Shown piece after piece: positions 58,101 to 64,000 of a DNA stretch of 64,000 nt. This DNA comes from Zygnema circumcarinatum. Taxonomy: Eukaryota > Streptophyta > Zygnematophyceae > Zygnematales > Zygnemataceae. The DNA is taken from positions 2,833,400-2,897,399 of the forward strand of contig CM074806.1 of NCBI GenBank assembly GCA_037447605.1. The letters run 5' to 3'. The notes below the pieces were generated by a model that ran no database searches, was not told the origin of the DNA, and worked only from the letters and a program-made list of their open reading frames with translations. The translations under genes were made by a program, and so were the position numbers. Position 1 is the first letter of the stretch. Each line of letters begins with the position of its first letter.

Positions 58101-61100
58101 AAGAAAGAAACGATTTGTTCCTTCCACTGCTCACTGCATGGCTGACTGCATACCTTAGAATCCCACTTTCCTGTGTCAAACAGGTTTGTAAGAAGGTTCA
58201 GTGCCTCTATTCTGGCTGAGAGCAGCACCTCCAACTCCGCTGCTTTTATAGATTGCCTCCTTTGCTCTTCCTGCACAACGCAAGTCGCAAAACTCATTAA
58301 GTTCAGGTACCCTGCTACCAATTAAGTTGAGAAATCGAACATTTTTCAACGTTCAATTGAAAAAACAGAAAACGTTTCAGTTGAACGTTTGAACAGTCGG
58401 ATCGAATGTTTTGAAACTTGAGAATTTGAACAATGTGAAAAAAAGATCAAAAGTCCAATATCGTGTGGATTCCAAATTTCAAGCAGTCTGAGGGATTTCG
58501 TTAAATCCGGCCCAATTTTCGCCGTACGACTTTCTGAGCCAGATCAGTTTTACCGTACGGTACGGATAAATTCCACGACCGTACGGCAATGGAAACCAGA
58601 AACGGGTCCAGCACTTCGCGATTTTCCAAAATCTCATTGTTGATCGGTGGATGCAAAGTAAATCGAAATTGAACGCGCTTGAGAGTTAATTGTTCAATGT
58701 TTGACTGGATTCGCATTGGATTCGCATTGAACAAGGACTGGATTCTCAAAAAAAAAAAAAAACATACATACATAGAAACAGTTTTTTTTTTTTTTAACTC
58801 TGGTTTTGAAAGTTTATCTTTTTGAGAAGCCAAGATCTTTCATTTCTTATGTGTTCAACCTTATTGGTAGTAGAGTATTCCTTCGGCCCCCAGAACCATC
58901 CCCCCTGGTCAGCACCACTCAAGCCCCATAAGGAGAGACTCACTTCCATGACTGTCGGCGTGAGGGCGAGCACTAGAAAAAGAGCCTCGTGGTGAAAAGT
59001 CCCATCAAAGGATTTCAGCGCAGGGGACGGTCCCTTCCCCCTGCAAGCGAGGGCCATCAGGCGGGTAACTTGCAATACCTGCAGGTCCCCTCCGCAACCA
59101 AAGTTAGAACAGATGAAACAGATGAAACCAAGCTCACAAGTTGTTCAGACAAAAGGGCCACATGCTGCATGCCATCTGCAACAACATTCCATGGCTTCCA
59201 GTTCCGAGGATCGTCAGTAATCGCGGGTACAACCCATAAGGGGTTCCGTCCGGGTGCATCTGACAGTGTGGGAGTTCTTCACTATGTCAGCTTCACTCGT
59301 ATCGTTTGTATTCAGAAGCATGGCATTGCAGATTGAATAAACCACGAGTTCTCCCTTCTTACCTTTGCTGCAATCTCCCACCGTTCCACTCGCCGCTTAT
59401 ATCTCCAAGCGTTATGATTTACCCAAATCTCCGAGAGGGCATAATGAACCAACCGCGAAGTGACATCTGTCAGCAATCCTCTCTTCAAGAGCGCTGCAGT
59501 GAGGGAGAGACCTGAGCCGCAAGACAAAGCAAAGCATAGTGGCACTGAAGCTGCTTTAATGATCTCTCCATCATTCACCGGAGGAATACACCACCTTTGG
59601 CTGCTTTTATTCAGAAGTCAACCCCACCTATGGACATTATTTCTCATTTATCTGATGTTGAGCCACTAGTATAGCAAGCTTCTTCCCCAACGTGCCTCAA
59701 ATAAACCGGCTCCTTTGTCGATCATAATTTTCAAAGCATATGAGTAAAAGCGTGCAGTTCGTGCACAAAATTCCAGCTCTTTTTAATGCCTGCATCTAAC
59801 AGGCTACAAAAGGAAGCGGATTCCTTTTGATTTTTTTGTGAGTCAATGAGAAGGCCGAACAAGGAGAAGGGCAGTGGCAGAGTGTCGGGACACTCACAAG
59901 CCAACGTGAGAGGATAGCGCCCCTCCACTTTCTCACAATTGCGCAGTAACTTTTGCAGCATTGAACCTTCCATAACGTTTTCTTCGTTCTCGTAGACCGC
60001 AACTCTATATCTCACCCAATATGGCAATAACGGACAAAAGTAGCTATGTGAGATTTTCCCCAGCTAGTTCAGCAAACAAAAAGTCTAAAGCAATGGCATT
60101 TCCAACTTACTTATCTAAAAAGTCTACTTTTCTTAGGAAGGCAACCCACAATATTGGAAGAGAAGTCAACATTCAGTCAATATATGACAAATTGAAGGAC
60201 CCCTTCCTTTTGCCATTTTGATCTTTGAAAACAGAGGTAAAAAACATCTGTGTATTTTAAGTTCAATACAAATTGCGAAATAAGGTCAAACATTACACCC
60301 TCTGATGTACATTCAAAGTAAAAGTTTCTAATCATGAATTGAAGTCTCAATATTATCCATCACGAAATGTGGAAGTGTATGCTTGGGAGAGGAGGCGGAT
60401 CTTGAACATCAATTGCAGCTCTATCGACTGCGAAGGGGCAAACCTGCTGAAAGGTTGATCCATAAGACCGCTCCTTCTGAACTCGGTCGCCACCTTCGCA
60501 GGAAAGCTAAGTGATGGAAACCCCAAAGTCAGAGTCCAAGCGACGATTGTGAGCTATCCTGGGCTTCAGGACAAACCTTACTTCAGTACAATCGATGTGA
60601 AGCCATGTGATTATACCATAAACAAGCGGCAAGCAAAGTTTTCCACGACATGGCAGGCAATAACACTTACATTTCTGTCGGTAACGACTATGAACTGCTG
60701 TAAAGGCAAGCAAGTGCAGCCCCTTACCACGATGCCAAAGCCGCAAGAATGCGCACACATGCGCCCAGCATGCCCACATTGTGGGACGAAAGTTGAACCA
60801 AAGATTGCAGTATGCCGCAGAGAATGGCTACCACATCAATTCTGCATACGGAAGGCCATCATCAAAAAGCAATCTTGCTGAGCGCGTTTTCTGCTTTCCT
60901 TACGTCGATCAAAATCACTCTTCATTCATGCTGATCCTTAGTCGCCTATCAGAAGGACAACCGGGAAGTACCCATGAGCCACATGCATACTTACGAGAAC
61001 CGACGAAAGACACCTCCCGGTTTCCAGTATGATTACAGAACAGTGAAAGTAGATTAGGAAGAGGAAGCGTACTATGATCTCTTCTTTTCTCAAAGGCTGC

Positions 61101-63755
61101 AGGCCTGTTCGTCGTGCCTATACTACAGACGAGCTTGCATGCTTGCAGTCAGGAACGGAGAAGAGGGAGAGCTCCGACAAACCTCATGTTAGGGTCCATC
61201 CGCCCATCCAAACGAGCAGCTTTTGTGGAATCTGCATCGTCCAGCGTCAACAGAAGCACTGCTATCTCCTGGATATAACCCAGAAATTACTCATTAGTCC
61301 TACTACAATCACCAACAAACAAGAATAACCAAAATTAGTAATAATACTAAGCTATGACCGTTTATTTTGCTAACACTCGTGTCCCCTGCAGTGCACGGGC
61401 ACCACACAGTTACAAAAAGAGGCAAGAGGCAAACCGTGTCGTCGAAGCAGGTCGCAAAGTAAGCATTCTTTCGCTGAGAGTGTTACTGTTAAGCTCAGGG
61501 CAGGTCAAAATCCAATATCAAGGTTCCATATGAAGGTTTTCGGCGTGGAGAATTCTCAGCCCACCTTTTTGACCTGCAGCATTCGATCAAGGAACTCCAA
61601 AACAGCCTCCACCTCCTCCTCGGAATCCTTACTACTTTCCAGCGTGCGGGAACGCGACAACGCTCTCAAAAGCAGAACGAGTATTGTGGAGTGTTCGCAC
61701 TGCAAAAAACCCATTTCATAGAACAGCTTTCGAAAATGGAATAGGTCTGAAAAACTACGATAATTACATAATAACATAGATAATAAGATTTTACAAGGTA
61801 TGTATGCATTGTGGCAAAAAACGGCGATCTTTCTGCAAGGGCCAAGGTCCACGTTCTTTAACCCCAAAACTATATATCCCAGCTCGCTTGCAGCCCTCCC
61901 CGGTGCCCACCTGCCACTGCACGAGCGCCCTCCCTCCGTCCAAAAGTCGCAGAACGCGGCCCCGCGTTCCCGCGGGTATTAGCAGTCCGGGCGCAGCCGG
62001 CACGGGGAGGGAGGCGGAGAGAGAGAGAGAGGGGAGGGAGCCTGCTGGAAGTAACGCTGGGAGGGCTGCCTGGTAGGCAGTGGTAACATGCGCCCTCTTA
62101 TGCAGGAAATCATACCTGCAGCCGTGCCGGGCGAGTCTCAATGGAGCCATTGAAAACCACTGATTCGAAAAGTGCAAAGAACAGAGACTCCACACTCATT
62201 CATTCTCGCTAGTGAAGGGGTTTTCGGGCTGAGAGTTGAGACCATGAGCTTGTCCATTTACCTTGCGAAGCACAGAATGGAATACTATGGCACTTACACA
62301 TGATCTGTCGACCAGGCGCCTTCACAGAGCGCAGCCGAAAGGCGAACCAAAGGGATGACGCGGTAAGGGAACTCGTCCCGTTGGCTGAACAGAAGGCTTC
62401 TGATTGGCTCGTCCATGACCACGTTCCGGTCCCAAAGCTCGTTGCAGAGGACCTCCTGATGGGCCGAAGGGCAAATGCAATGCATTCAACAAGCATTCGG
62501 GAATTCGTCGGAAATGAATAGCCTATCTCTTCATACTAGCGACATTATTCTCCTGGTGAATATCCTATTCTCCTAGTAGGGAGGGAAAGGATGGGGGGAG
62601 TTCACCGGGGGCATTAGGGAACACTGATTTATCGGTGGTTTGCTGACACCAGAAATGCCTGAGACTGCTGATTAAAAAAAGTACATAGTGAGGCTGAGAG
62701 TTAGCAAAGACTATGGGGTCTTGAAACTCCATACTTGGCCGCGGAAAGCGTTGGTTAAAATGGTGACGACCCAGCGGATTCCTTCAGACTCCATCTGATT
62801 CTGGCCAGCACGAAGAACAAAAGGGAAGCCATAAGTGGGAGGAACAAGGAGTCAAGCACAGGCGTATTAAGTCATCTTTCAAAGGCGGCAAGACGTTTGT
62901 CAACAATTTGAAAGTAACGTCAAAAGTCCTACAAAGCATACTTGAAAGGAAAGAAGGAAGCAAAGTTCCCCATACCTCTTTCCGTTCGCCCATCGTTGAA
63001 TTCAGGAAGAATTGACCAACTGAGAGGTGGGTCAGAAAGCCTATGTTACATCTAAGCTTAACCCGTGCGCTTTGAACACTACAAAAAGGTGCGAGGAAAT
63101 GAATACCTGGTCCGCAAAGTTGTATGCTGCCAAAAGGCCGCTCATAAGGGACTTTATGACGCTCTCATAGCCCGCCATTCTCATCTGCAGGCAGCAAGGG
63201 GCAGAAAGCAAGCATCGACACGGCGGTTTCACTCCACGGAAAGAGACAGAGAAGTCAGGGAAAGGAGAACGAGGGCCAGAAGGACGGCTAGAGAATGTCT
63301 GATATGGACTGAAAGACAAAATAATTGACAAAGGGAACACGGGCACGAGCAGGGAGAGAAAGAGATGGAACATGCCCTGACACCAGCAGGGGGGGATGAG
63401 AAAGAGGTGGAGCAAGGGAGGAGAGGATAGCGGAGACGAACAAAGAAAGGCGAGAGGGAGTCACGGGAAAAGGACAAAGAACATAGGAGAGAAAATATGA
63501 CAGGACGACGGTAGAGTGTCAGATACAAAGATAGGCGGAGAGCAAGCGAAGAAGTCTAGTTTCCACTATCCAAGAACATGGCATCTGTTTCCTCAAAGGC
63601 AGCTTTGCACAGGCAGGGCTGACCTCTTCCTCCATGAGCGCTTCGTCGCAGAGAATAGAACGTAGGTAGGGGAGGGCCCCCTTGCTGCAGGCCGCCTGCA
63701 TATACGCGGCGTAGTCTATGGGGTCGGGGGGGGGGGCGGGTTCTATGTGGGTCTT
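52165..63755 (-). CDS. NUP188: Nucleoporin NUP188, C-terminal part (5' part beyond the right edge)
   Basis: A many-exon minus-strand gene whose 5' part lies beyond base 64000. Well-supported exons: 63755-63624, 63184-63107, 62794-62735, 62455-62300, 62187-62116, 62069-61911, 61699-61574, 61268-61183, 60841-60728, 60506-60364, 54696-52894, 52759-52555 and 52241-52165 (stop). Between 60.3 and 54.8 kb further exons are clear but their ends are less certain: near 59.5-59.36, 59.08-58.95, 58.27-58.15, 57.55-57.43, 57.19-57.08, 56.64-56.17, 55.71-55.59, 55.46-55.37 and 55.22-54.80 kb. Recognisable NUP188 segments are KVLYFLSGLWEKAG with a following FWQLL, FQCEAYVLRIMAVDIFEQ, LYKHLEGELEEG, GLLIPAGTRGRVLRLL and AALCEGAW. 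NUP188 is an alpha-solenoid scaffold of the nuclear pore inner ring. One exon is 1803 nt, far larger than the rest. Confidence 0.85.
52466..52508 (+). repeat. CCTCCC simple repeat in NUP188 last intron
   Basis: Tandem CCCTCC units in the intron between the last two NUP188 exons. The penultimate exon's frame runs into it if not spliced, giving a Gly/Arg low-complexity tail that is not part of the protein. Confidence 0.8.
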
Positions 63756-64000
63756 CTCCACACAGATAAAAATAAACAGGAAAAAAGCAAGAGTCGAACG
63801 AGTCAGGCAGATAATTGTGACACCAACAGTATTTGCCAGTAACTTAAGCATGTGGAAAATCTGTCATTCTAAAACGAGGGAATGAAAATCATCATGTGAG
63901 GGTGACAATCTGCAGCATTCAATAGGATATGCTGAGCCAAGTTCCGGTTTTGCTTTAGACGTATTTGCCACAGTCAAATAGCCCATAAGCTTCTTCAATG

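Overview
The window is nuclear DNA of a streptophyte plant, either an early-diverging land plant or a Klebsormidium-like charophyte alga. This placement is inference. The supports are: many short GT-AG introns; plastid-targeted proteins (an NFU iron-sulfur scaffold and an ABCF5-type ABC protein); legume-type lectin and LysM domains; a plant RLF-type cytochrome b5; and TTTAGGG telobox motifs. The mix of 3.3 kb repeat-rich spacers and compact intron-rich genes resembles a small streptophyte genome. I see no bacterial operons, CRISPR arrays, viral genes or credible tRNA/rRNA genes.

Layout. A tentative last exon of a gene lies at the left edge (228-296). The ERGIC3/Erv46 cargo receptor follows (+, 1382-7286, 13 exons). 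It converges on a plastid NFU scaffold gene fused to a GIY-YIG-like domain (-, 8706-12896, 7 exons). Divergent from that gene is the most remarkable one here (+, 14121-23925, 17 exons). It encodes a predicted secreted 1592-residue protein with three legume-lectin domains, hydroxyproline-rich linkers, a papain-type cysteine protease with an intact catalytic triad, two EGF-like modules and a LysM-like array. Next comes an RLF-like cytochrome b5 gene (+, 25207-27258).

From 28.4 kb to the right edge every gene is on the minus strand: TIM9 (28377-29348), SERINC (30454-33159), plastid ABCF5 (34176-38879), a PLP-dependent aromatic amino acid decarboxylase (39988-about 44744), an intronless Ser/Thr kinase (45705-46607), the oligosaccharyltransferase subunit KRTCAP2 (49884-51175), and the C-terminal part of nucleoporin NUP188 (52165 to beyond the right edge).

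Most genes are unrelated housekeeping genes (ER-Golgi traffic, mitochondrial import, plastid Fe-S and translation, N-glycosylation, nuclear pore). The lectin-protease-LysM gene stands apart. All its module exons up to the protease start, and both EGF exons, are bounded by phase-1 introns, the signature of exon shuffling and tandem duplication. Spacers carry simple repeats, a dispersed repeat of about 100-140 bp in three copies (two of them inverted), seven CCGTACGG palindromes and one 10-N assembly gap with identical 44-bp flanks. All splice sites were derived by hand from GT/AG consensus, reading phase and protein-family similarity recalled from memory; no database search was run.
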